A stretch of DNA of 64,000 bases from Flavobacterium haoranii (GTDB lineage Bacteria > Bacteroidota > Bacteroidia > Flavobacteriales > Flavobacteriaceae), in contig NZ_CP045292.1 of assembly GCF_009363055.1 (NCBI RefSeq), positions 496,001 to 560,000 of the forward strand, written 5' to 3'. Both the position numbers and the translations under genes were made by a program. Below the pieces are notes generated by a model that was given only the letters and a program-made list of their open reading frames with translations, searched no databases and had not been told where the DNA came from. Below are positions 17,452-26,250 of this stretch, one piece after another. Numbering within the stretch: the stretch's first letter is position 1; the number at the start of each line of letters is the position of its first letter.

Positions 17452-18669
17452 CTAAAGTTCATAAACCACTAATCCACTTCTAAACTTAGGTTCAATGTAT
17501 GTTGATTTGGGTGGCATAATTAAATTAGCATCAGCAATAGATTTAATTTCATTTACATCAATTGGGAATAATGTAAAACCAATTTCAAACGCTCCTTCGT
17601 CTATAATTTCTTTTATTATGGTAATTGATTGTTTTCCAGGAATATAGTCGATTCTTTCATCATTTCTTAAATCATCTATTCCTAAAATAGGATGTAAAAC
17701 ATAATCGTATAAAATTTGCGCATCTAAATTTTCTAAAATCGACGTTTCTTGATTACTCTTTTTGAAGAATAAAGCATAAAAACTTCCATTTAAATACATA
17801 CCAAATTCTCCTTTTTCAGTTGGTTTCCAAAGTTCTTGTTGCTTTGAAACAATTATGAAATGCTCTTCTAAAAGTTTTAAAAAATCTTCTACAGAATGTT
17901 GATTTAAATCGCGAATTACTCGGTTGAATTCATAGATTTTAACATTACTTTCGGCAATTAGAAAACTCAAGAAATGGTCTAAATTTGGATTTCCTAAATG
18001 TTTGTCTTCATCATGAAGTAAATCAGCCGAAGCAGAACGGTGATGTCCATCAGCAATATATAAATCGGGAATAGCATCGAAGTGTTCTTTTAACCATTCA
18101 ATTTCATTCTCGGTATCAATTTTCCAAAGCGTGTGTTTTTCTCTAGTTGTAGTAGAAAAGCAGTATAGCGGTTTGTTTTTCTTTTTTAAAGAAATCCACG
18201 TGTTAAGTTCAATACTATCGGGATAAGTTATTAAAACAGGTTCAGTATTAAAACGTGTTTGGTGTAAATATTCTTTAAATAATTCTACTCGATATTGAAG
18301 AGTGTCTTCGTGCTTTTTAATGTGATTGTCTTTGTAATCTTGAACCGAAGTTCCTGCTAAAATTCCAGTAAAACTGTTGGTTTTAGTTTTAATTTCGTAC
18401 AAATAAAAAATAGGTTTTTCTTCTGTAACGAAAATACTATCTCGTTTAAAATCTTGAAATTTTAAGGCTACTCCTTTAAAACGTTTGTCCCAACTTATTT
18501 TTTGAGAATGAACATAAGCAGGATTAATAACATGTAAAAATGAATACGGATTAAAATTTAACCAAGCGGCTAATTCTGCTTGACTATAATCGTCATAATT
18601 TCTACAAGTTACTAATGAAACTTTGTCTTCTGCAGGACGAACTGCTTTAAAAGGAATAATTTTAGCCAT
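17452..18669 (-). CDS. DUF1015 family protein
   Basis: A 405-residue conserved protein of unknown biochemical role. The family hallmark is visible in the middle: IPDLYIADGHHRSASADLL, with a DGHHR motif that looks like a metal or nucleotide site. IIPFKAVRPAEDKV at the N-terminus and LIMPPKSTYIEPKFRSGLVVYEL at the C-terminus are also typical. No signal peptide, so cytoplasmic. It lies between 3-hydroxybutyryl-CoA dehydrogenase and YggS on the same strand. Confidence 0.9.
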   Translation of the reverse strand: MAKIIPFKAVRPAEDKVSLVTCRNYDDYSQAELAAWLNFNPYSFLHVINPAYVHSQKISWDKRFKGVALKFQDFKRDSIFVTEEKPIFYLYEIKTKTNSFTGILAGTSVQDYKDNHIKKHEDTLQYRVELFKEYLHQTRFNTEPVLITYPDSIELNTWISLKKKNKPLYCFSTTTREKHTLWKIDTENEIEWLKEHFDAIPDLYIADGHHRSASADLLHDEDKHLGNPNLDHFLSFLIAESNVKIYEFNRVIRDLNQHSVEDFLKLLEEHFIIVSKQQELWKPTEKGEFGMYLNGSFYALFFKKSNQETSILENLDAQILYDYVLHPILGIDDLRNDERIDYIPGKQSITIIKEIIDEGAFEIGFTLFPIDVNEIKSIADANLIMPPKSTYIEPKFRSGLVVYEL

Positions 18670-18690
18670 TTTTTATTTAGTTATCAGTCT

Positions 18691-18734
18691 CAGTCACAGT
18701 AATCAGATTTTACTGTGACTGAAAACTGTGACTG
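18691..18734. repeat. Palindromic CAGTCACAG repeat
   Basis: Perfect 12-bp stem CAGTCACAGTAA (18691-18702) / TTACTGTGACTG (18710-18721), followed by a further half copy AACTGTGACTG (18724-18734). It lies between two minus-strand genes and has no T-tract, so it looks more like a dispersed palindromic repeat than a terminator. Confidence 0.6.
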
Positions 18735-18735
18735 T

Positions 18736-19626
18736 TTACTTTAAAAATTGCTTTGCAATTTTTTCCGCTTTTTTACTTTCTGAATAATCATAGAAACCTT
18801 CACCAGATTTCACTCCTAATTTTCCTGCCATTACCATATTAACTAATAACGGACAAGGAGCATATTTAGGATTTTTAAATCCGTTGTACATTACGTTTAA
18901 AATAGATAAACAAACGTCAAGTCCAATGAAATCTGCTAATTGTAATGGTCCCATTGGGTGCGCCATTCCAAGTTTCATAACAGTATCAATTTCAGCAACA
19001 CCACCAACTCCGTTGTACAAAGTTTCGATTGCTTCGTTAATCATTGGCATTAAAATTCTGTTAGCTACGAATCCTGGATAATCATTAACCTCTGTTGGAA
19101 CTTTTCCTAATTTAATAGATAAATCCATGATAATTTTTGTTACTTCATTTGAAGTATTATACCCACGAATAATTTCAACCAATTTCATAATTGGCACCGG
19201 ATTCATAAAATGCATACCAATTACACGTTCTGGATGAACTACAGCTGCTGCAATTTGTGTAATAGAAATTGAAGAAGTATTAGTTGCTAAAATAGTATTA
19301 TGATCGCAAATTTCACTTAATTGTTTGAAAATTTTAAGTTTTAAATCTACATTTTCTGTTGCAGCTTCAACAACTAAATCGCAACCTACAACACCATCTT
19401 TAACATCAGTATAAGTAATGGTGTTTCCGATAGTTTTCATTTTATCTTCTTCAGAAATACTACCTTTTGCAACCATTCTATCTAAGTTGGCAGCAATTGT
19501 ATTCATACCTCTTTCAATAGCGGCTTCCGAAATATCAATTAATTTTACTGTAAATCCTGATTGTGCAAATGTGTGAGCAATTCCATTACCCATTGTTCCT
19601 GCACCTATAACTGCGATTGTATTCAT
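18736..19626 (-). CDS. 3-hydroxybutyryl-CoA dehydrogenase
   Basis: NAD(P)-dependent oxidation of 3-hydroxyacyl-CoA in fatty-acid or butyryl-CoA metabolism, cytoplasmic. It has 296 residues. The N-terminal Rossmann motif GAGTMGNGIAHTFAQSG binds the cofactor, ATNTSSISIT is conserved, and the catalytic His and Glu lie in GMHFMNPVPIMKLVEIIRG. NDYPGFVANRILMPMINEA and HPMGPLQLADFIGLDVCL mark the C-terminal domain. It is a single-function dehydrogenase without the hydratase domain of FadB. Confidence 0.93.
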   Translation of the reverse strand: MNTIAVIGAGTMGNGIAHTFAQSGFTVKLIDISEAAIERGMNTIAANLDRMVAKGSISEEDKMKTIGNTITYTDVKDGVVGCDLVVEAATENVDLKLKIFKQLSEICDHNTILATNTSSISITQIAAAVVHPERVIGMHFMNPVPIMKLVEIIRGYNTSNEVTKIIMDLSIKLGKVPTEVNDYPGFVANRILMPMINEAIETLYNGVGGVAEIDTVMKLGMAHPMGPLQLADFIGLDVCLSILNVMYNGFKNPKYAPCPLLVNMVMAGKLGVKSGEGFYDYSESKKAEKIAKQFLK

Positions 19627-19690
19627 TATAATTTTGTGAATTTTATTTGACTTAATTATTATTTAATTGGCATATTGACTTATTGGCACA

Positions 19691-20659
19691 TTATTTTTTC
19701 TCCATTGATTCAATAATCATGTAAGCGACACGCAATGCTTCCGTTCCATCTTGTAACGTAACAATTGGAGTGCTATTATTATTGATAGCATCAGCGAATG
19801 TTTCCAATTCATCTAAAATAGCATTGTTAGCACTTACTTGCGGATTATCGAAATAGATTTGTTTTTTTAAACCTTCCGCATTTTGAAGAATCATATCGAA
19901 ATCTCCTGGAACTTCTGGAGCATCTTTCATTTTAACCACTTCACAAATTTTGTCTAAGTAATCAACTGAAATGTAAGCATCTTTTTGAAAGAAACGCGAT
20001 TTACGCATATTTTTCATTGAAATTCGGCTTGAAGTTACATTGGCAACACAACCATTTTCAAATTCGATACGTGCATTTGCAATATCTGGAGAATCTGAAA
20101 TTACAGCAACGCCACTAGCGTTAACCGATTTTACTTTCGATTTCACAACACTTAAAATAGCATCAATATCGTGAATCATTAAGTCTAAAACTACTGGAAC
20201 ATCAGTACCTCGAGGATTAAATTCAGCTAAGCGATGCGTTTCAATAAACATTGGGTTTTCAATTTTATCTTTAACTGCTGTAAACGCAGGATTAAAACGT
20301 TCTACATGTCCCACTTGTCCTTTTACACCATATTCTTTTGCTAGAGCAATAATTTTTTCGGCTTCAGCAACTGTATTAGAAATAGGTTTTTCAATAAAGA
20401 TGTGTTTTCCTGCTTTAATAGCTTCAACTGCACAATCAAAGTGAGATAGAGTAGGTGTTACAATATCTACAACATCTACAGCAGCTATTAATTCAGCAAT
20501 GGTATCAAATTTTTTATAACCAAATTCGTTAGAAACTTTAGTAGCATTTTCTTCAAAAGGATCGTAAAACCCTACTAATTCATATTTTGAAGATTGATTT
20601 AATAATCTTAAGTGTATTTTTCCTAAGTGGCCTGCACCTAGTACGCCAACTTTTAACAT
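19691..20659 (-). CDS. Gfo/Idh/MocA-family oxidoreductase
   Basis: NAD(P)-dependent oxidoreductase of 322 residues, probably acting on a sugar or related polyol; the substrate cannot be read from sequence. The Rossmann motif GVLGAGHLGKIHLR is at the N-terminus. FIEKPISNTVAEAEKI carries the conserved EKP lysine, and GHVERFNPAFTAV and MIHDIDAIL are typical of the second domain. It is the first gene of the minus-strand run and diverges from pcm. Confidence 0.9.
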   Translation of the reverse strand: MLKVGVLGAGHLGKIHLRLLNQSSKYELVGFYDPFEENATKVSNEFGYKKFDTIAELIAAVDVVDIVTPTLSHFDCAVEAIKAGKHIFIEKPISNTVAEAEKIIALAKEYGVKGQVGHVERFNPAFTAVKDKIENPMFIETHRLAEFNPRGTDVPVVLDLMIHDIDAILSVVKSKVKSVNASGVAVISDSPDIANARIEFENGCVANVTSSRISMKNMRKSRFFQKDAYISVDYLDKICEVVKMKDAPEVPGDFDMILQNAEGLKKQIYFDNPQVSANNAILDELETFADAINNNSTPIVTLQDGTEALRVAYMIIESMEKK

Positions 20660-20756
20660 ATTGAATAGTTTTCAACAAAAATAGAAATAAATTGATAAAA
20701 ATTCATTGATAATTGTGTTTTAGTTTTCTAATTTCGCAAGGAGTAATTTATAGAAA

Positions 20757-21401
20757 ATGTTAAAAGATACTTCAAAACATCAAGGGCTTCGAAATAAACT
20801 GGTTACACAACTAGAAGAGAAAGGTATTACCGATAAAAATGTGTTAGAAGCGATTCGAAATATTCCGAGACATCAGTTTTTAGAATCGAGTTTTGAAGAT
20901 TTTGCTTACCAAGATAAAGCTTTCCCTATTGCAGCAGGGCAAACTATTTCTCAACCTTATACTGTTGCGTTTCAAAGTCAGCTTTTAGAAGTAAAAAAAG
21001 GCGACAAAATTCTGGAAATAGGAACAGGAAGTGGCTACCAATGTGCCGTTTTATGCTTAATGGGTGCGCAAGTTTTTTCGATTGAAAGACAAAATGAATT
21101 ATTCAAAAAAACGTCTTTGTTATTACCTAAAATGGGAATTAGACCAAAAAAACTAATTTTTGGTGACGGTTATAAAGGTTTAGAAACAGAAGCACCTTTT
21201 GATAGTATTATTGTAACCGCAGGAGCGCCATTTATTCCGCAACCATTAATGGCACAATTAAAAATTGGTGGAAAATTAGTAATTCCTTTAGGTGAAGAGC
21301 ATCAAATTATGACAATGTTGGTACGAAAAAATGAAACACAATTCGAAAAACACGAATATGGTGAATTTCGTTTTGTACCGTTACTAGAAAATAAAAATTA
21401 A
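20757..21401 (+). CDS. pcm: Protein-L-isoaspartate O-methyltransferase
   Basis: Repairs isoaspartyl residues in damaged proteins using S-adenosylmethionine. It has 214 residues. The substrate-side segment IPRHQFLESSFEDFAYQDKAF and AAGQTISQPYTVAFQ are diagnostic. The SAM-binding motif I is ILEIGTGSGYQCAVL, followed by VTAGAPFIPQPLMAQLKIGGKLVIPLG. No signal peptide, so cytoplasmic here. It converges with the HTH gene, with stop codons adjoining. Confidence 0.95.
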   Translation: MLKDTSKHQGLRNKLVTQLEEKGITDKNVLEAIRNIPRHQFLESSFEDFAYQDKAFPIAAGQTISQPYTVAFQSQLLEVKKGDKILEIGTGSGYQCAVLCLMGAQVFSIERQNELFKKTSLLLPKMGIRPKKLIFGDGYKGLETEAPFDSIIVTAGAPFIPQPLMAQLKIGGKLVIPLGEEHQIMTMLVRKNETQFEKHEYGEFRFVPLLENKN

Positions 21402-21767
21402 TTATCTAAGATTTGTTAATTTTTGTTTTAGAATTTCAAGTTCATCTAATATTGAGGTAATTTCTTTTTCTTTTGAAGAGTTTCCTACTTCAATTCCTTT
21501 TTCTTGAAGAATTTCAGTAATTGCTTGAATAGCAAACGGATTCAAATCGAAATTATGATCGAGTTTTACTTTGTACCAAGCTACTAATAATTGCTTTAAG
21601 TCGATTTCTAATAGTTGTGCAAGAGTTTGGATCTGTTTTTTGGTTGGAATTCGATAACCGTTTTCAAATTTGCTAATCAAAGCTTGGTCAATATCAGCTA
21701 GTTCAGCTAATTTTCTGGTTGAAAATCCCATGTTTTCGCGACTACTTTTAAGCAAATTTTTCATCAT
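21402..21767 (-). CDS. XRE-family helix-turn-helix regulator
   Basis: Small 121-residue DNA-binding protein. The N-terminal Cro/CI-type HTH reads GFSTRKLAELADIDQALISKF then ENGYRIPTKKQI. The second half is a charged helix ending in a possible coiled coil (LDELEILKQKLTNL). Its first ATG overlaps the smpB stop (TAATG), so it is translated with smpB. Targets are unknown. Confidence 0.85.
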   Translation of the reverse strand: MMKNLLKSSRENMGFSTRKLAELADIDQALISKFENGYRIPTKKQIQTLAQLLEIDLKQLLVAWYKVKLDHNFDLNPFAIQAITEILQEKGIEVGNSSKEKEITSILDELEILKQKLTNLR

Positions 21768-22219
21768 TAGAAACTCTTTTTAATGCGATCCAAATCGCGT
21801 TTAGTATCACGATCTTTCATAGTTTCGCGCTTGTCATAATTTTTCTTACCACGGCAAAGAGCAATTTCGAGTTTAGCTAAACCTTTTTCGTTTGTAAATA
21901 AACGTAATGGAACGATAGTTAAACCTTTATTTTCAGAATCTTTTTCTAGTTTACGAAGTTCCTTTTTATTTAAAAGTAGTTTTCGTTCACTTTTAGCTTT
22001 GTGATTATAGTGTGTTCCAAAAAGGTATTCTTCTATATTAGAATTGATTACAAATAATTCGCCATTGTTGAATTCACAAAAACTTTCAGCAATTGAAGCT
22101 TTACCTAATCGAATCGATTTAATTTCTGTTCCGGTTAAAACTATACCAGCAGTATATTTATCTAGAATTTCGTAATCGAATCGAGCTCTTTTATTTAATA
22201 TGTTAACTTGTTTTTGCAT
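21767..22219 (-). CDS. smpB: SsrA-binding protein
   Basis: Binds tmRNA and delivers it to stalled ribosomes for trans-translation. It has 150 residues. Typical segments: [48 protein letters not shown] and the basic C-terminal tail [19 protein letters not shown]. Its RNA partner ssrA is in this window at 35293-35687. The downstream HTH gene overlaps it by one base. Confidence 0.97.
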   Translation of the reverse strand: MQKQVNILNKRARFDYEILDKYTAGIVLTGTEIKSIRLGKASIAESFCEFNNGELFVINSNIEEYLFGTHYNHKAKSERKLLLNKKELRKLEKDSENKGLTIVPLRLFTNEKGLAKLEIALCRGKKNYDKRETMKDRDTKRDLDRIKKSF

Positions 22220-22312
22220 AGGGAGGCAAATTTAAACAAAAGGAATGAATATTTACACAGAACATTTTTTTGAACTATGATTTAAATCAGTTTTTACTTA
22301 ACTACAAGACAA

Positions 22313-22320
22313 TACCTTTG
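22313..22320 (+). promoter_or_regulatory. TAnnTTTG box before the OmpW gene
   Basis: TACCTTTG is a perfect match to the Bacteroidota -7 element, 28 bases before the presumed ATG at 22348. That spacing favours the upstream ATG (with the signal peptide) as the natural start. Confidence 0.45.
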
Positions 22321-22347
22321 GACTATAATTAAAAAATCACAAAACAA

Positions 22348-23003
22348 ATGAGAAAATATTATTAACCGTTTTATCGGTATTAGCATTAAATGCTATGGCG
22401 CAAGAAAAAGAAGATGTAAAAGTTAACGATTTTAAAAAATGGCAAGTTCGCTTAAGAGGTGTTGGAGTTGTGCCAACTGAGAGCGCTACAATTGGTGTTA
22501 TTGGTGGAGATGTAAATATTTCTAATTCATTTATTCCAGAATTAGACTTTACTTACTTTTTTACTGAGCACATTGCTGCTGAATTAATTTTAGGTACTAC
22601 AAAACACGATGTACAAGCTGTAGAAACTGCTGCTGGTAATGTAGATTTGGGAAGTGTTTGGTTATTACCTCCAACATTAACAGCTCAATACCACTTTTAT
22701 GCTACAAATGATAAAGTATTAAAACCTTATATAGGAGCTGGTGTTAACTATACTATTTTTTATAATTCAAAATCAGGTGCAGTTGCTGATGTAAAATATG
22801 ATAATGCATTAGGTTATGCAGCTCAAGTAGGTTTCGATTTAATGCTTAATGATAAATTTTTCATAAACGTAGACGCAAAACGTTTGTTTTTGAATACAGA
22901 TGTTACTGTTGATGCTTCTAACCTTGCACCAGGATTAAGTATTCCTTCGGATGTAGATATTGATCCATGGTTATTTGGTATGGGAATTGGTATGAAATTT
23001 TAA
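22348..23003 (+). CDS. OmpW-family outer membrane protein, signal peptide frameshifted
   Basis: Eight-stranded outer-membrane beta-barrel of the OmpW family. The intact frame from 22395 (MAQEKEDVK...) gives 202 residues with TYFFTEHIAAELILGTTKHDV, LLPPTLTAQYHFY and KPYIGAGVNYTIFYN, typical of OmpW. The upstream ATG at 22348 runs into a stop after five codons. Adding one A to the AAAA run at 22353-22356 restores MRKILLTVLSVLALNAMAQ, a good signal peptide, and a protein of about 218 residues. As written, the product would lack its export signal. A sequencing error is possible. Confidence 0.82.
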
Positions 23004-23022
23004 CGGGAAGTTGGTTAGTTTT

Positions 23023-23057
23023 AAAAAGTCACTCTTTTGGGTGACTTTTTTATTTTT
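23023..23057 (+). terminator. Terminator after the OmpW gene
   Basis: Ten-bp stem AAAAAGTCAC/GTGACTTTTT with an 8-base loop and a T-rich tail. Confidence 0.85.
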
Positions 23058-23107
23058 ATAAATAAAAAATTTATTAAATTTATAGTAAACTAACCAAACT
23101 AATAATT

Positions 23108-23389
23108 ATGACTGCTAATTTTCAAATTATAGATAAAGAAGAAGTTGGTTCTTTATCTTTCCCAAATCAGGAAGTTTTAGGTGATGCTCACCAAATTTTA
23201 CAAAGAAAAACAGATTTAGAGAGGGCTTTAACCTTAGGAAACTTAGAACATTTAAAAATGAAAATTTATTTTGAAGATGATGTAAGTGCGCGCGTTGTGG
23301 AAACAACAGTATGGGGCGTTACTTCAGATAGAATTATATTGAAGCAAGGAGTTGTAATTCCGATTAATAGAATTCACAAAATCATTTAA
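23108..23389 (+). CDS. Conserved hypothetical protein (93 aa)
   Basis: I do not recognise a named domain. The protein is small, soluble and mixed alpha/beta, with a helical middle (DAHQILQRKTDLERALTLGN) and a beta-rich C-terminus (ETTVWGVTSDRIILKQGVVIPINRIHKI). No signal peptide or membrane segment. Good coding character, its own spacing and flanking terminators on both sides support a real single gene. Confidence 0.75.
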   Translation: MTANFQIIDKEEVGSLSFPNQEVLGDAHQILQRKTDLERALTLGNLEHLKMKIYFEDDVSARVVETTVWGVTSDRIILKQGVVIPINRIHKII

Positions 23390-23392
23390 ATG

Positions 23393-23420
23393 AAAAATCC
23401 CTCAATTTGAGGGATTTTTT
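23393..23420. terminator. Bidirectional terminator
   Basis: AAAAATCCCTC/GAGGGATTTTT stem between the 93-residue gene and the converging aldose-epimerase gene; A and T tracts on both sides allow it to serve both. Confidence 0.85.
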
Positions 23421-23421
23421 A

Positions 23422-24264
23422 TTATAAAGTAATTTCTATTTTATTTTCTTTTATTTCATTCGGATTTAAAATAGTAATTCCACTTTTATTAAAAATGTTT
23501 CCATTTGTATCAAAATTATCAGCATAACCATTCCAAGGTTCAATACAAATAAAAGGAGCATTTTCTTTTGTCCAAATTCCTAAATGAGGAAAATTAGTTA
23601 ATTTGAATTTTAAATAAAGATTATTATTTTTCAACAGACTAAACTCATTAGAATGAAATTCTTTTAAAACCAAAGCATCCACTTTAAAATGATTGTAATT
23701 GAGTGGTAATTTATTTTGGTCTAAACTAATAGTATTTGTTTTTTTACTATACAATTCATTTTCTAAAGAATGAAAAGTAAGTTCATTATCATTTGGAAAC
23801 TCTAAACTATAATCTTTAATATTCTCAATTTTAAAAGCGGGATGCGCTCCAATTGAATATGGCATTTGGTATTGAGATAAATTTTTTGTTTCGTAAGTTA
23901 ATGTAATTTGATTTTCAATAATTTCATAACTCAATTTTAACTGAAAATGGTAAGGGTAATTAATAAAAGTCGTTGCATTAGATATCAACTGGAATACAAC
24001 TTTATTTTCAGTTTTTTCTATTATTTCAAATTCGTAATCGCGTGCAAAACCATGTCTAGGTAATTTGAATGTACCTTCATTATTATGGTATTCATCACTT
24101 TTTAAACGTCCTACAATTGGAAACAAAATAGGAGAAGTTTTGTTCCAATATTTTTCGTCAATTTCCCAAATGTAATCTTGATTATTTTTAGAAAGTTGAA
24201 CAAGTTCAGCTCCTTTTGAATTAATAGTTGCTGATAAGATGTGATTTGAAATTGTTTGTAACAT
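23422..24264 (-). CDS. Aldose 1-epimerase family protein (LacX-like)
   Basis: Galactose-mutarotase-like beta-sandwich protein of 280 residues, expected to interconvert anomers of a sugar or sugar phosphate. Visible features: KGAELVQLSKNNQDYIWEID, WNKTSPILFPIVGRLK, LPRHGFARDYEF with the conserved His, YSIGAHPAFKI with a second His, and FICIEPWNGYAD with the likely catalytic Glu. Its ATG overlaps the stop of the GNAT gene (TAATG). The substrate is unknown. Confidence 0.88.
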   Translation of the reverse strand: MLQTISNHILSATINSKGAELVQLSKNNQDYIWEIDEKYWNKTSPILFPIVGRLKSDEYHNNEGTFKLPRHGFARDYEFEIIEKTENKVVFQLISNATTFINYPYHFQLKLSYEIIENQITLTYETKNLSQYQMPYSIGAHPAFKIENIKDYSLEFPNDNELTFHSLENELYSKKTNTISLDQNKLPLNYNHFKVDALVLKEFHSNEFSLLKNNNLYLKFKLTNFPHLGIWTKENAPFICIEPWNGYADNFDTNGNIFNKSGITILNPNEIKENKIEITL

Positions 24265-24824
24265 TATTTAATAAATTCTCTTTTTAAAATGCCATATTTT
24301 ACAGTATCACAAAATTCATTGTTATAGAAGAAATCTTCTACAAAATGAGCTTCTTTTCGGAAACCACTTTTAATTAAAACTTTTTCAGAAGCTATATGTC
24401 TAGAATCAATTACAGCTTCAATTGAATGAAAATTTAGGTTTTCAAAAGCAAAGTGTAAAAGCCTTTTTACGGCTTCTGTTATATAACCTTTTCCCCAATA
24501 TTCGGGCATTATCATATAGCCTAATTCTGTTCTGAAATTTTCGGGTTGCGTCCTGTAAAAACCTATAATTCCAATGCACTTGTCGTTTTCTCTTTCAGTA
24601 ATAGCCCAATTGATATCGACATTTTCATCAATTTTGTTGTTGATGATTTTTATGTGCTCCAAAGCTTCTTGTAAAGTTGTTGCCAAAGGACGCGGAATAT
24701 ATTTCATGATTTCTGCATTTCCTCTTAGTTTTAGAATTTCTGGAGCATCTTCATTATTTAATTTTCGGAAACTTAGTCTTTCAGATTCTAAATTAGGAAA
24801 CGGATTAAAATTGAGCTGTAGCAT
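24264..24824 (-). CDS. GNAT-family N-acetyltransferase (RimJ/RimL-like)
   Basis: A 186-residue acetyl-CoA-dependent transferase. The N-terminus LESERLSFRKLNNEDAPEIL is typical of the RimJ/RimL group. The acetyl-CoA loop is in ELGYMIMPEYWGKGYITEAV, followed by NLNFHSIEAVIDSRHIASEKVLIKSGF. It precedes and overlaps the aldose-epimerase gene by one base. The acceptor (protein N-terminus or small molecule) cannot be told. Confidence 0.88.
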   Translation of the reverse strand: MLQLNFNPFPNLESERLSFRKLNNEDAPEILKLRGNAEIMKYIPRPLATTLQEALEHIKIINNKIDENVDINWAITERENDKCIGIIGFYRTQPENFRTELGYMIMPEYWGKGYITEAVKRLLHFAFENLNFHSIEAVIDSRHIASEKVLIKSGFRKEAHFVEDFFYNNEFCDTVKYGILKREFIK

Positions 24825-24964
24825 TAAAATAGAATAGTTTTTATGGTTGTTTACAAATTTAGAAAAGTTATAGATTAAAATTTTGTAAAATCACATTAAA
24901 ATGATGTAAAGAGTTCTTGAACTAACCGATTTAAATTTGTCTTAACAATATTAAATTAAATGAT

Positions 24965-25342
24965 ATGAAAAATTTAGGTGTATTATTAGTTGCTGTTTTA
25001 TCGTTTATTTCGTGTAAAAATACAGATAAGTCGTCTGACGAATTAGCTAAAGAAGCTACAATAGATTCTATTAAAATGGAAATGGAAAAGCAAAGAATAA
25101 TAGATTCAGTACAAAGAGCAGAACAAGAAAAGGTAGTTTATGTGAATCAAAATACAACAACCACAACAGAAAGAAAAGGTTGGAGTAATACGGCAAAAGG
25201 AGCAGTTATTGGGGCAGGTGTTGGAGCAGCAACTGGACCTATTGTAAGTAAAAAGAAAGGAGAAGGAGCTATAATTGGAGGTTTAGCTGGAGCAGGAATC
25301 GGAGCCGGTACAGGAGCAATTATAGACGGTAAAAAAAAATAA
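24965..25342 (+). CDS. Glycine-zipper lipoprotein
   Basis: A 125-residue lipoprotein. The signal peptide MKNLGVLLVAVLSFISC ends in a lipobox cysteine near residue 17. A charged helical linker follows (DSIKMEMEKQRIIDSVQRAE). The C-terminal half is a glycine zipper: GAVIGAGVGAATGPIVSKK and GAIIGGLAGAGIGAGTGAII, patterns that insert or pack in membranes. Function unknown; such proteins are common envelope or stress lipoproteins. Confidence 0.8.
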   Translation: MKNLGVLLVAVLSFISCKNTDKSSDELAKEATIDSIKMEMEKQRIIDSVQRAEQEKVVYVNQNTTTTTERKGWSNTAKGAVIGAGVGAATGPIVSKKKGEGAIIGGLAGAGIGAGTGAIIDGKKK

Positions 25343-25371
25343 AAAAGCTTGACAGTGTCAAGCTTTTTTTA
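25341..25371 (+). terminator. Terminator after the glycine-zipper lipoprotein
   Basis: Stem AAAAAAGCTTGAC/GTCAAGCTTTTTT with a very short loop and T-tract, directly after the stop codon. Confidence 0.85.
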
Positions 25372-25649
25372 TTTATAAAATTGTAAAATATGTATCCTAA
25401 AATTGTTAATATTATACATTTTTTGTAATATATTAACAATTGCTTTGTTTAATTTTTTTTTGACTGAATTTTAATCTATTTGACATATAAATAACATGAA
25501 ATTAAAGTATTAGACATAAGTTATTTAACCATAGTTAATTGTTTTGATTTGTACCTTTAGTAACCTAAAAAAAAATAGTAACTAAAAAGGGGAAGTAATT
25601 ATTAAGCCTTGCTATTAATCTCAATTATCAATCAAAAATCAAAAACATT
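25372..25649. other. AT-rich intergenic stretch without a gene
   Basis: No open frame of note on either strand. It holds a perfect 11-bp inverted repeat ATTGTTAATAT (25402-25412) / ATATTAACAAT (25430-25440). A TACCTTTA box near 25551, one base off the TAnnTTTG consensus, may belong to the promoter of the following gene. Confidence 0.5.
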
Positions 25650-26183
25650 ATGAAAACACTTATTCTAATTTTTATTTGCTGTGTTGCACCGTTGTGTTAT
25701 TCTCAGACAGATGCAAGTAATTCTTCACAAGCTGAAGAATTAGATTTAAATGAACTCCCAGAAATCGTTATTAGTAAAATTGGTGACGATTTTTCTATTT
25801 ATTTACCTGATAAAAATCCTGATTTAGGAGTTAGAAATATGCAAAAGTATTTTGTTGCTTATGATTTAGGAAAGGATTATGAAGGTTATGATACTTATTT
25901 AGTGATGATGAAAAATGATAAAGGTACTCTAACAGCTTCATATAATGAGAAAGGAAAATTAACTAGAGTAGTTGAAAAGTATGAAAATGTAAAGTTACCA
26001 AATGAAGTTATTGTTGCTGTAACACGAAACTTTCCTGGTTGGGCAATTGCTGAAGATAAGTTTCATTATTCACAAACAGATGGCGATATCACTAAAAAAC
26101 AATATCATGTAAAAATCAAAAAAGACAACAAATTTAAAAAGTTAGTAATTGATCCAAATGGAGAAATTATTAGTGGATTATAA
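25650..26183 (+). CDS. Exported PepSY-like protein
   Basis: A 177-residue protein with a signal peptide (MKTLILIFICCVAPLCYSQ) and no other membrane segment, so probably periplasmic. The C-terminal half, KLPNEVIVAVTRNFPGWAIAE then KKQYHVKIKKDNKFKKLVID, resembles the PepSY-like beta-lactamase-inhibitor fold of small Bacteroidota proteins. The role is unknown. A terminator follows directly. Confidence 0.7.
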   Translation: MKTLILIFICCVAPLCYSQTDASNSSQAEELDLNELPEIVISKIGDDFSIYLPDKNPDLGVRNMQKYFVAYDLGKDYEGYDTYLVMMKNDKGTLTASYNEKGKLTRVVEKYENVKLPNEVIVAVTRNFPGWAIAEDKFHYSQTDGDITKKQYHVKIKKDNKFKKLVIDPNGEIISGL

Positions 26184-26209
26184 TTTATAAATAAACCAAC
26201 CAAAACTAA

Positions 26210-26242
26210 AAAACGCACCTTAAAAGTGCGTTTTGTTTTTTT
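26210..26242 (+). terminator. Terminator after the PepSY-like gene
   Basis: Stem AAAACGCAC/GTGCGTTTT with a T-rich tail; it lies between converging genes and may also serve the DUF4199 gene. Confidence 0.8.
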
Positions 26243-26250
26243 AATTTTTA

